From positions 1 to 30,875 of the forward strand of contig JAAMXP010000075.1 in the NCBI GenBank assembly GCA_019693395.1: a DNA stretch of 30,875 nucleotides, read 5' to 3'. Each line of letters begins with the position of its first letter. The first letter of the stretch is position 1. The position numbers and the translations under genes are program-made. Positions 18,690 through 29,000 of this stretch are shown here, piece by piece. The DNA comes from Ettlia oleoabundans. Lineage: Eukaryota; Chlorophyta; Chlorophyceae; Chlamydomonadales. The notes beneath the pieces are model-generated. The model saw only the letters and a list, made by a program, of their open reading frames with translations. It was not told the DNA's origin and made no database searches.

Positions 18690-21600
18690 CCTTGCGCTGT
18701 TGTCTATGTTGCTCACCATCGTGTTCCCGCCGTTCTGTCTACATAGGCCCAACCAGTCATGCTGTTTTTGTCGCCTTGCAGATCATGTCTCAGATGCACG
18801 CCGAACTTATCATCCTGCGTACGAAAAACGCCCATTCCCCCTTCTGGAAAGCCCTTGCACGTTTTGACGTCCGCGACTTCTTGATGGTCCCCCTGCAGCG
18901 TGTCCACCCCCACCCTGGTCAACCTTTCCGCGCTGCAGGGGATCACCTCATGGATTTCGCAATTTCGCAATGCGGGTTTCCCACTATACAACACCAATGG
19001 TAATGGCGCGCAGTACCAAGTCCAACCCTACTTGGCATTTGTCGACCCACCGCTCCACCAGCCCATCCAGCTCACCCGCCGCCCCCACCTCTCCCTCCAC
19101 CACCTCCCCCACCCGCCCCTCAGGTCCCTCCTGCACCCCACGCACACCCTCCTTTGCCAGCTGCTGCGCCTCCCCCTTCAGGCAGAGCGGCACCGCCCCC
19201 TCCCCCTCCGGCCCCACACCATGCTCCACACGCACAACATCAACCGGGTCGGCTTTTTGGCTATCGTGATGTCGCCCGTAGGTCACGTTATTTAGAGCTT
19301 CTGCACCTCGGTGGCCAACTCACTCTAGCTGACCTCTCCCGCCTCTCCACTTACCACTTGCGCAACGATTCACGCATGCTGCGCCACCTTCGCAACCAGC
19401 CCGCCTCCTCCGTTGGTTTCCAGCAGCCTGAAGCGTCACACGCCGCACTTTTGGAGATTCTGGCCCATTCCCTTGCTGCATTACACCTTCAGCGCCTATC
19501 GCCCGCACTTAAGACCCTCTTCCTCACCAGATATGTCTCCATGGCTTCGGGTGCCCCACGCATAACTCAAGTCCTGGCCCGCCCGGAAATTTTAGACCTT
19601 CTTCCGCCCGAGTTGGCGGCACAGACCCCCCTCGTAGTTTTCAAACATGAGCGCACCCTTGGCAGGATGTTCTTCAACTACAAGCAGGTTGCTTCTCTGC
19701 CTGATGCACGCCTCCAAGCAATCCTGAATGCCCACTGCCAATGTGCGCACTATCCCAATTTCTGCCCTCCTGGCCATCACCACATCCTCACGCCTGACCC
19801 TGGCCCTCTCCTCACCACCCATGACCTCCGCCGCTGCTGGGAGAAGGGCGCCAAATACCGCCTTAACATTCCACCGGGTTTAGTTACCGCTGAATTGCGT
19901 GATGAAGTCACTGATTTAGTTTTGTGGGTTGCTTGAGGGTTGGCAGCAAGAATGCCCTGGCTTCGATTTTGCTGCATATCGCCATCATGTCGCTGCTGCC
20001 CTTACCGCCAAAATCTTCCTCGCCCTCCCTGATGGAGCAGCCATTCAGTCCCCCACCCTTCCTGCTGCTTTTGCCAATGACCTCACCGTTTTGAAAGAGG
20101 AGGACATGTTAGCCCTCAAGGACCTGCGCAAAAGCTTCTGTCACCTTTGCTGACAAAGCAGACACCAATATGCTGCTAGCCTGCAACAATATTACTTCGA
20201 GGTCGTACAACGTGATTTGCACCCTCCCCTCCCACTCCCTGATCCCCCAGCCGCCCCTCCCCCTTTGCCGGTTTATACACACGAGGAACGCCCTGTTCCA
20301 GACGTTGCCGCCAGTGTCGTAGCTGAGCAGTCCGACTGGCTGCGACAACACCGCTTTCCTGTTGGCACCCCTGCTCTCCCTCACTATTATTGCATTGTTT
20401 AACTCTACAATCCACCTTTTGCTTTCCTGTTCATCTCTGGTTCTGCTGATGTCACCACCACCCCGCTCAACAAGCGCCTTGAACTTTTCTTCCGGGGTTT
20501 GGGCCCTGGCGCCACAACGGCGTCGCACAACATGGCACACAACATTCCCAATTTTCCCTCTGATCACCCTTGGCTCCTCACCGACACTGCTAGCATTATC
20601 CCGTGCATCCAGCTAGCCAATAGGGTCCTTTTGGGTGAAGCCTGCACCCAGCTAACCGCTGACTTTGAACGCCTTTACACCAACCTGCCCCTTGATGACT
20701 TATCACACATAATGCACTCCTTCATAAACCTAATGGCCTCCCTTCACCCTGGCTGCACTGCCGTCCGCATATTTTTCAACAAGGTCAAGCCACTGGAATG
20801 GCTCGCTGCACTTCCGCCCAACCAAGGTGAGGGCCGTGTGGGTAAGCACAGATTTGTAGCTTTCCTTACCACAGAGCTCCAAGCGCTTTGGATTGGCTCG
20901 TCCGCAATAGTTTCATCAGTTTTGGAGGCGGTGTTCGGCGGCAGCAGCAGGGCATTCCAATGGGTGGCAATGCTGCTGGATTTCTTGCCAATATCTACCT
21001 CTTCATGTGTGAATTTGAGTTCATGACGCGCCTCACCGGCCCCATGCTAGTCTTGCCACCACTTTTGCGCCTCAGTGTGCGGCCAGCGGTGCAAGCCTTG
21101 GTACCTGGTTTAGGTTTGCAGCTGGTACACCCTGGTTGCGCTGTGCTCACCCATATCCCTTCCACTGCTGGCACCGTCACCATTTATACCACCCAGGCCC
21201 CGGTCCCTCCTCAACAACATCACGTTGCCTTGTACATCGCCAACAGTTTCCGCTTCACTGATCGCTACATAGACGATCTCCACACACTCAATAGTATGCT
21301 GCTGTCCCTCCCCACTTATACATCTAAATCGCTCCATCCTTTATCTCACACTATCCCTTGCCCCTGCCTGACCCTCCTCCCTCCCTGCCATATCCCCGCA
21401 TACTGCAGGGGCCTCCAAGGGCCTTCTGGGCGCGGTGCTGCTGCCTCACCTCCGCGGCTACCTCTGATGCAAAGTCTCGCATGGGCGCCACGGCATCGGC
21501 GGCGCTTGCTGACAACCCCGAGGGGTGGATGTTTGGTGTGTGTGGTGCGGGCACCAATGTAGCGCCGGACACGATTTCATCGCTGCTCCTGGGGCTCATA

Positions 21601-22246
21601 TCTTCCTCACCCTGCCCATGCCCTTGGCTCTGGCTCTGGCTCTGGCTGTGGCACTGCCCCTGCTGCGGCACGCCGCCAGCTGTGGCACCCGCCCCCGATG
21701 GGGTGCTGCTGGGCGGCAGCGACTGTACGGAAGCAAATGCCAAGTCCTCGCTGCCGCCTGCTGCCCGTTCCTCCGCTCGCTCCTACGCAGGTCCTACGAT
21801 TTTATGGCATCTACCCCGTCCAACTGTCCCTCCAGCGTACCGCTTCCGGCCCCACCGTACCTTTCCTTGATATTTCCATCACGCCAACTGACAGCAGCTC
21901 CACGGTCCTCCCCCTTACCACCAAGCTGTTTGATAAGCGTTGGTCTTACAACTTCCGCATAATCAAGTTCCCTCGTGCCACCTCCAAACTGTCGGCTCGC
22001 TCCAAGTATGGCATAGCGACTAGCCAGTTTCACCGTTTCTGCCGCATTCGTTTGGATGGTGAGGATTTTTGCAAGGCCAACGCAAGGGTCATTACGAAGC
22101 TACTTGAACGCGCTTTTGATCCGCACCTCTGCCTAGGCAAGCTGCGTTCCTTGCTTACGGATTATCCCGGAATTTTCCCCTATCACCACGCTTACCTCTT
22201 TGACAGGGTCCTGGCATACTTGACTGAGCTTAGGGTGCACCTTTGA
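18690..22246 (+). pseudogene. Decayed reverse transcriptase of a retroelement (copy A)
   Basis: Not one open frame but a chain of in-order coding pieces. An N-terminal part has AELIILRTKNAHSPFWKAL and SALQGITSWISQFRNAGF (frame change near 18900), followed by a Pro/His-rich linker and a 260-codon frame (19154-19936) with FKHERTLGRMFFNYKQV and CQCAHYPNFCPPGHHHI. The frame breaks near 19925 and 20150, a TAA interrupts at 20400-20402, and the frame shifts again at about 20880-20935. The polymerase core has ISGSADVTTTPLNKRL, QGIPMGGNAAGFLANIYLF (from 20948) and the catalytic box RYIDDL (DD at 21272-21277). After a 450 bp insert the thumb resumes at about 21791 with VPFLDISITP and TTKLFDKRWSYNFRI, stopping at 22246. 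No endonuclease or integrase motif is visible. The class is unresolved: Penelope-like or another non-LTR lineage. Confidence 0.8.
21335..21790. other. Insertion inside the reverse transcriptase of copy A
   Basis: Copy B reads continuously from its FVDDL box through TYVSQSFPDFPQF to GIYP. Copy A has the matching TYTSKS at about 21318-21335 and YGIYP only from about 21797, so roughly 450 bp are extra. The segment contains a TGGCTC repeat near 21624-21650 and ends CTCGCTCCTACGCAG, like a 3' splice site, but no GT donor gives a clean in-frame splice. On the minus strand it holds a 130-codon frame (21743-21351) with a SQSQSQSQGHGQG tract. It could be an intron, a nested element or filler. Confidence 0.6.
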
Positions 22247-22368
22247 ACTTCTTTCTCCCCTTACCTTTTCCACCTTTCTTCCTTCCCCTTTTTTTTGGTT
22301 GATTTATTGATTACATGATTTGGTTAGTTTAACATTTCATAATGCATGCGCTACCAGTCTACACAACC

Positions 22369-23052
22369 GTGGGGAGCTCTTCTGTGAGCCCACGCTGTCC
22401 CGCCCTTTCCTCCCGCGTGGCAGCACTCTTCAGTCCTCTCCCTCTCTCTGCAGGTCACACTAGCCACCGGGGGCAGCTCCACAGCCGTCAGCAAGCGTCC
22501 GCAGCACGCTACATGCCTACCAACATCTGCATCCCTTCTCCGCATCTCCCTCCGCTACGCAGGTGTGGCTCAGATACCCCGCTTCCAGCAACAGCTTCAA
22601 CTTGCATGACATGCTTGCCCTTCTCATTGTTAAGCCCAGCCCCCGGTGGCATATATTGCTTCCTCAGTCCCCCCACAGTCGTCAGCCCTGCATGCTTTAC
22701 TGTGCTGAAACTTTCTTTGGAACGGACAGTGCACTCTTTAAGGGAAGGAGCAGCCAAGGAAGCAAGCAAATCTGGCAGAAGGGGTAGCGATGGACCACCG
22801 GGGGCTCGGCGGGTACAACGAAAAGAACAAGCATGTGATGCAACCTGACGCCCGTGCCACACCTGCATAGCGTTTGGTAGGGATGGGCAATGACCGGAGG
22901 GGTTGGTAGCCGTAAGTAGCGTTGCTGCCGCTGCTCAAAAGCTGTAGAGGAGCCCCCGGTGACGTGACTAGCCTGCAGCAGACCGTGGTGAAATACAGGG
23001 TGCAAAGGGGAGGAAAGTGGAGGGCAGCCGGGCTCACTAAGAGCTCCCCGCA
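22369..23052. repeat. Inverted repeat formed by the 3' tails of two retroelement copies
   Basis: The plus strand from 22369 and the reverse complement from 23052 share CGGGGAGCTCTT or close variants (CGTGGGGAGCTCTT on the left), GTGAGCCC, CTTTCCTCCC, CTGCAGG, CACCGGGGG and ACGCAGGTGTGG / ATGCAGGTGTGG. They also share ACATGCTTG and GCCCCCGGTGG. Similarity fades near 22665 on the left and 22785 on the right, leaving a spacer of about 120 bp. Each arm lies just downstream of a reverse transcriptase stop (22246 and 23103), so they are homologous 3' tails of two copies in tail-to-tail orientation. Confidence 0.75.
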
Positions 23053-23102
23053 TTAGATTGTGTTACAAAATTGTAAGCACTAAATACAACAAAAATAGAT
23101 AT

Positions 23103-23755
23103 TTATGAAACAGAACAGATAACTGGGAACAAAGGCAGCTCACAGCTGGTCAAGGTGGGCCTGCACCCGAGCAAAGAGGTAATCGGCAGAAAAGGAAAAA
23201 TGCCAGGGTAGTCTTTGGTGAGGGAACGTAGCTTGTGTAGACACCGGTGTGGCTCGAAACCACGTTCTACTAGCTGAGCGATGACACATGCGTTTGCTTT
23301 GCAGAAGTCGTCATGGTCTAAAAGTATGCGGCGGAAACGGTTGTGACTATACCATATTTGGAGCGAGCAGACAGTTTGTACGTGGCGTGAGAGAAATCGA
23401 TGAGTTTGAAGGGAAAGCCCAGCGTTTATCATAAAGCCTTGTGGTGACTGGCAGCGTGCCATTGTCTCGATGGGTGCAATGGTAATGTTCAGAAAATTGA
23501 CTGACGCGCCCTCAGCAGTGTGTTTGAGGGCCAATGCGGTAGGGTAAATGCCAGTAAACTGGGGGAAGTCAGGAAATGATTGTGACACGTATGTAAGCAT
23601 GCCAAAAAGAATGTTGTTGAGCGTGCGCAAGTCATCAACAAAACGGTCGAGGAAACGGAAGCTGTCGGCATTATACAAAGCCACATTGGCTGGCTGTGGT
23701 GGTAGGGGATCCGCACCTATGTAAATGGTGACGGGGCCGGCATGTGACTGCAAAG
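23103..23755 (-). pseudogene. 5'-truncated reverse transcriptase fragment (copy B)
   Basis: A 216-codon minus-strand frame corresponds to the end of copy A's polymerase. It begins at GPVTIYIGADPLPPQPANV, which matches GTVTIYTTQAPVPPQQHHV of copy A. It has SFRFLDRFVDDLRTLNN (catalytic DD at about 23631-23636 region), GIYPTALALKHTAEGASVNF and a thumb region with HNRFRRILLDHDDFCKANAC and the KLRSLTKDYPGIFPF tail. The fingers and palm upstream of the DD box are missing, so it cannot be active. The frame is otherwise intact. The truncation point coincides with the edge of an ABC-transporter exon. Protein divergence from copy A is high, so the copies are not a recent duplication. Confidence 0.8.
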
Positions 23756-23838
23756 GCAGGAGTGGGTGGCGTGCGCAGCAGGCTCAGCACGTCCTCCATG
23801 TCAATCAGGCTCTGTCGCAACTCACGGGAGAACCAGCC
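23750..23838 (-). CDS. Single exon of an ABCB (ATM/HMT-type) transporter
   Basis: After a CCTGTTCTGTTCAG acceptor the frame reads GWFSRELRQSLIDMED then VLSLLRTPPTP. This is the conserved linker between the membrane domain and the nucleotide-binding domain of half-size ABCB transporters of the mitochondrial ATM1 / HMT1 type, where the family has YRE-xx-QSLIDM. I see no neighbouring membrane-domain exon at higher coordinates and no Walker A or signature motif at lower coordinates. Instead the retroelement fragment begins immediately. It is likely a gene relic or an exon of a gene broken by the insertion. Confidence 0.6.
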
Positions 23839-24618
23839 CTGAACAGAACAGGAGGCGGGAGGAAGACAACATGTGCTTTGTGGCACTAAGTAATAAGCAA
23901 CCCATCTGTTTTCACATCTTTTTTTTTTCTCAAAAGCACTGATACCATGCATAGCACTCATGCCAAGCAGCGATAGCAACTGCGATGCTTGATTCTCACT
24001 CCTCTTGCCACTACCGCCCGACCACACCTGCCTCGTCTTTGCACACGTCCTTTTGCAGGCATTCCTGCATTCAAAGGGGCAAACGCCCCATAAAACGGGA
24101 AGGCCTGGCCCACGGGGTGAGCGATGCTTGATGGGCAGGAGGACTGCTAAGCACAGAGTGTGGGCAGGCTTGTGATGATTCAGAGGCTACTGCTGCAGCT
24201 CCGGGCGCCCCTGCAGTCTTGGTAAGCACAACCAATAGTGTGCTAGGGAGTTGGTTAGGAGTGACAAAGAGAGGTGCCGCGAGGCCGTGCACTACTGCCA
24301 CGGCAGCGTGCACAGCCCACACAGGCGGACCAAAAGCAATGGAATAAAATGCAATAAGCCCTGAAGAATGCTGGAAAGTGGCAGAGCCAATCGACAGGTT
24401 AACAGGACGTGGACATAAAGTGTTGGAAGATGGACAGTCAAGGGGTTTCAGCGGCAGTAGCTCCTGCCCAAAACTCGGGAGAAGAAGGGGGTGAGAGGAA
24501 ATCAACAGCGTTGGAACCTTAATTACTAGGCTGGGATCAACATGTTTTCCAATTTTTTTTTGAGCCGGCCAGCACCCAACTGGTTCGGGCCCAATCCCTG
24601 CCACAGCAGTGCACTCAC
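23839..24618. other. Unresolved region on the minus strand
   Basis: A 177-codon minus-strand frame (24604-24071) is Ala/Ser/Pro-rich with a hydrophobic stretch (AVHAAVAVVHGLAAPLFV), but it begins inside what looks like an intron and shows no domain. T-rich runs near 23925 and 24548 and C/T-rich acceptor-like sites suggest introns. No further ABC-transporter exon could be found. Confidence 0.35.
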
Positions 24619-25226
24619 TTGATGCGGCCCTGCGGTCTTCTAGGCGCTCCTTCTCAGCCCTGCAGGTCGGTGCGCGAGAACAAGGCAGCGGAGGTGGTCA
24701 GCAGGCAGTTCTTTGTGCCACTGGGTGCTGCAACCACAGCAGCCACAACAACAACAGTTCATTGATTCTATCGGGTGCTGCTTCGCTCAGGTGGGTGCAA
24801 CAAAGCAGCGCTCACCAGCAGCTCTGCCATCTAGCAAGCAGGCCAGCAAGCAAGCAGCAACTTTCAATCGCCCACCCAAACTGTGTCTGCCGGATCCACG
24901 CCCAGGCAGTAATAGCGGCGGGTGCTCTTGCCCTTCCCCGAGTAGCTGGGCACGTCAAAGCTGCCGCCCAGGCGCATGGCGGCCACAGGGCAACCAGCAC
25001 CTTGCGCGCTCCACTGCGACGGTCACTGCCTGCAATGATTTCGTCGATGACGGAGGACGTCGGCAGCTCGTCCTTGTGCAGCGCCGCATCTTCAATGGCC
25101 GCCTTGAGGCTGCGGTACGGTGGACGCTTGCGAGGAGGGGCGCCGCCTTGATTGGGGCGGGGGCGATAGGGCGGGGCCGGCGGGGGTGGTGCGGCCGAGC
25201 GAGCTTCATGGGCGGCAGGGTGCAGG
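24619..25226 (-). CDS. Exons of an unidentified minus-strand gene, with a frame problem
   Basis: After a CCTTGCAG acceptor, 25226-25001 encodes a Pro-rich linker (AAPPPPAPPYRPRPNQGGAP) then YRSLKAAIEDAALHKDELPT and SSVIDEIIAGSDRR. Around 25010-24880 a different frame looks coding (MRLGGSFDVPSYSGKGKSTR, YYCLGVDPADT). The two cannot be joined by an intron of normal size, so an indel or mis-splice is suspected. A later exon at 24659-24619 encodes a charged, possibly coiled stretch (AEKERLEDRRAAS) and ends at a GTGAGT donor, in phase 1. I recognise no family. The 5' end would lie between 25230 and 25690, divergent from the MPC1-like exon. Confidence 0.4.
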
Positions 25227-25691
25227 CTGCAAGGCCAGGTTTATTTGCAGGCATGGGATAGGCTCAAGAGCTGCCGCCGCCTAATAATTGCAGCGCTGCT
25301 GGAGAGATTTGAACTCCTGCCGCCAGGCAAGGCGCTCAATCATCAGTTCTCGTCGGACTGCATGGCGGCCATGGGGCAGGCGTGATGACTTGCAGCGCGT
25401 AGGAAAGGCACTGGAGCAGCAGCAGCAGGCCACAGCCAGCAGCAGCTAAAGGGGCGGTCTTGGGACAGGGGGTGGGGTGTGATCGGGCAGGCGGCCGGCG
25501 ATCAGAGGAACAACAGGCTGAGATGGGGCGGGAAAGCGGTGCAGGGGCGCGGGCTGAAGGGGCCGCTCGATTTGACTCGCGAGCGGTGCGATGAGGGCGG
25601 TACAATGCATGTGGGGAGCTTTTATTCTCGCCCCTAGCTCGCAGAAGCCGGCGCTACATAATTCCGTTCTTATATGGAAACATAATCAGCC
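25227..25691. promoter_or_regulatory. Probable bidirectional promoter region
   Basis: The interval separates a minus-strand gene (first exon seen at 25226) from the ATG at 25692. It is GC-rich, with GGGGCGG boxes around 25440-25560, and has an AT-rich patch with TTATAT 20 bp before the ATG at 25692. No gene is supported inside. Classification as a promoter is inferred from the divergent layout. Confidence 0.35.
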
Positions 25692-25768
25692 ATGGCCACG
25701 CCGAAGCAGAGCGCGTCGTCCCTGGCCGTCCGGCTGAAGGCGTGGTGGAACAGCCCCATTGGCCCCAA
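25692..25768 (+). CDS. Orphan first exon resembling mitochondrial pyruvate carrier 1
   Basis: The 77 bases from ATG to a consensus AA/GTGAGT donor encode 25 residues plus two bases, including SSLAVRLKAWWNSPIGPK. Plant and animal MPC1 proteins begin with a similar amphipathic helix, a W/FWN-P-GPK motif and then the first membrane helix. MPC1 is normally about 110 residues and forms the inner-membrane pyruvate importer with MPC2. The expected next exon (a T-H-F-W-x-P segment) is absent from the 296 bp before the next gene's ATG. Either the gene is truncated, the assembly is misjoined, or this is a chance or duplicated exon. Confidence 0.5.
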
Positions 25769-26064
25769 GTGAGTCCGAAAGCTGTGTGCCATCATGCGGT
25801 GCACGGTGTTGCTGCTGTGCCCACCGGCCCTGTGCCTCCGCCAGTCCTGCGCCGCTTGCGCCTTTCTCGAACGCCGGTGCTCATTCTTTGCCCTGTTTGT
25901 TCAAGCCTGCCTGTCCGTGACTTTGTGTTTCGTACTGGTTTGGACGGTAGGTTATGGGGTAGCCTTGGGACATTGGTGGTAGTTGGCTCTTTGCAGCTTG
26001 CAGGCAGTATAAAGGGCCAGTATTGGCAAGAGCAGCAGCCCCTGCCGCAGTATCCACCCAGCAA

Positions 26065-29000
26065 ATGAAGTTCAGGATAAGCCAGAGCCCTTTACGGCTC
26101 AGCACCATTGCAGCAGGTTTCATGGCTGGCACTCTAGTAACGTTACTGCTATTTACAGCGCACAAGAAACACAGGTGGGCTTCCTTCAAAGTGGAAGGGT
26201 GCCCTTGCAAGGGGGTGCACTTGCCAAGCCATGGTTTTGCTGCTGAGAGCCTTCTGGGCCGTGATCACTTCAATTGACGCTGGCCGCAAGCACGCGCTTG
26301 TTATTGGCGTTTGAGCCGTTGTTGCTGCAGTGAGGCTCACCTGGCTGCCTTGAACGGCAATTTGCCGGGGTACCTGCCAGGAAGCCTTGCAAGGAAAGTC
26401 ATTGGAGAGGAACAGCGACTTGGGCATCAACTTTCTGACTGGAACTATTTGATGGTTAGCTTTGGGAATGCGGCTTATGCTGAATTGGTTCTCAATTGGG
26501 CACACAGCGTGACTCGGATTAAAGTTCCATTTCTCATTGCGGGTGCGCAAGGGGCTCTGGGGACTTGGTAGGTAGGGCGCACACATCGAGGGAAGGTAAC
26601 GTTTGTGTTGCTGCAACATGCAGACGACTATACAGCTGTTGGGCAGCTGTGTTTTGGTGCTTAACGCTGCAAGTGCATATTGCTGCGCAGCCCTTGATGA
26701 GCAGATGTTCAGCATTTGCGAGGACAAAGGCCTTGCCTGCCAAAGGGTGGAGTTGGGCCCAGCGGCCGACTTCAGAGGCGACTTTGCTGCATTTCGCAGG
26801 ATGGGGGCGGTCAAGGTAGGCTGCAACAGGGGGATGTAAGGGAGTTGCCAGCGGCCTGCTTTGCAAGAAGTCACGCCAGAAACATACATCTCACTGCACA
26901 TTTCACCCGTTCCTGTGTCATACCTTCACTGCCACTTATTTGTGGACTCCACCAGATAGAATTTGTTTTGAGCCTGCTGGAGCGGCACCCAAGCTTGGAC
27001 TGGGTGGTGGTGAGCGACAGTGACTGTGTGTGGCTCCGCGACCCCTGGCACTATCTCAAGCACAGGCAGGCCGACTTCTACATCTCGACAGACTGCCTGA
27101 GCATTCAGGTGAGCATCCCCAGTGTTGAAAGAGGTGATGGGTGGAAGCATGGAGGCTGCCGTTTCGCAATTGAGTTTATAAAGAAGGTGTTTGATTGCCC
27201 ACTGCACTACAACCTTAGCAACACTGCACGTCATGCAGGTGGAGGACGAGTGGAAGCCCGAGCACCATCAGCCCCGTTGTGGGCATATACCAGGAAACAG
27301 TTAGTGAGCTTGTTGAATGACTTACGCTGGCCTGCTGCCCACTGGCTGATATTAACCTGAATTGCCCTTGGTCGCACCAGCCAGCAAAATCATAAGCAGC
27401 AGCGCAAAACTAATAGCTGTTTGCAACATGGTCTGTGACATCTGGCATGTGTGAGGTGCATGCCCAAAAACTTTCATGATCAATGTGCATCCAACTGTGC
27501 TGGCTGGCTGGCTGCGACTCTACTGTGCAGTGGGAGAGCTTTCAACACAGGCCTATTTACAACACGTAATACAGCTGCATCACGCGCCTTCTTGCGAGCG
27601 TGGGCTGCCATGCTCACCGATCCAGCAAGAGAGAAACATACGGATGCCGCACAGCGGGGCATTGACGACCAAATGGCTCTCAATCTTTTGTTCCAGGCTG
27701 GGGGAATTGTCGGCGTTGGCGAGGGTGAGCACCTTCAAGTTTTGAGTGGCTTGTTACGTTGACCCATGCCTTTCAATATTACCAGCTGCCAAACGCTGAC
27801 AGCTCCATCTGCTAGCCTCATTTCTTTATTTTTTCTTTGTTTGCAACTATTGATCGCAGGGGCACCACGGGCAATTCAAGCGTTTAACCGCTCGCTTGTC
27901 GTTGAGACATTGCCGGTGGCATTGTTTTCAAACGGACACGTTGCGTTTGTGCAGCGTACTCCGTGGAAGTGAGTGAGCTGTATGCTGCTGCGGTCCCGCA
28001 GCTTCTTATCTACTCTTTAGCTAACTGCTAAAGGCTTGAGCTGAATGCTAAAAGCACCCGGTGCACATGCCTTCTTGCTACTGGGGCTCGAGGTGGGGCT
28101 TGCAAGAACAGTGAGTATGGCCATTGTGCAACTTTCAATGTGCAGATTGGGTGTGGCACCCATTGTGATCCACTCAACCTTTCAGCGGTATGCCAACCAT
28201 GGAAAGCGCTCACGAATGCGGGAGTTTGGACTGTGGTTGGTGGACCCGCCAGCGTACTACGGTCGTCGCTCCCCCCTCAAATTGCTTGCTTATGATGGAG
28301 AAGGGAATGTGCTAGCATTCGTTGCAGAGCAGGAGAAACGTCGCTATGGAACCAAACGGCTAGGCATGCCGTTGTTCGAGAAGCATTGGCTCGGACTTTC
28401 CTACCAGCTGGCTGCCTTCAGGCGCGTCACCTCTTTGCATGTCATAAAACTGCTTTGTCACGTACCGGACGTATCGTTTTGCCATCACTCATTATCAAAT
28501 TGGGGTTCAGAAGTAGATTGCAGCAAATGTAGGCCAAGCCTGGAGCGCATGGTTTGACCAGTGTACCTGAGCATTTGGCTGCCTGTCCATGTACTTGCGA
28601 GTTTCAGGCTGTTTGCAGGGATGCGGCAGCAACTGCACGCGTACTGAACCGCACACTGCTGCTTCCGACTCTGTGGTGCTGGTGTGACTACGACTTCTCG
28701 CCAGATGTGCTGGATGCTTGCAAAATCAAGTGAGCCCTAGCAACCTGCACATTGTAAATGAATGCCGGCAAGGTGAAAAGGCATGCTGCTGAGCTTTGCT
28801 GCACACCAATGCTGGGGCATGAGGTGTGTTTCCCAACGCAGCATGTGCTCATTAGTTCCAGAGTAATCTCCCCGCCCTTCTTTTCTTTGTTCACCTCTCC
28901 TTGCAGGGGCAGCGACTTGAAGGTGCCTTTCCAGTGCCCGGTGGATTTCTTGTTGCCCGTAAGCGAGCTAGATGCTTCAGGCATAGATTATCGCCAGCCA

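Noticed and set aside
19154..19936. 260-codon frame as an independent Pro-rich protein gene
   Set aside because: Its C-terminal half carries the motif that precedes the RT palm, and the following frames continue the same protein, so it is part of copy A.
25290..25330. tRNA-like T-arm on the minus strand (GGAGTTCAAATCTCTCC)
   Set aside because: Only the T-arm resembles a tRNA. I found no matching acceptor stem, D-arm or anticodon arm at proper spacing.
27451..27530. Extension of GT77 exon 6 upstream
   Set aside because: The frame is open, but CTGTGCAG at 27530 joins in phase with the GTGAGC donor at 27304, giving the expected GRAFNTG motif.
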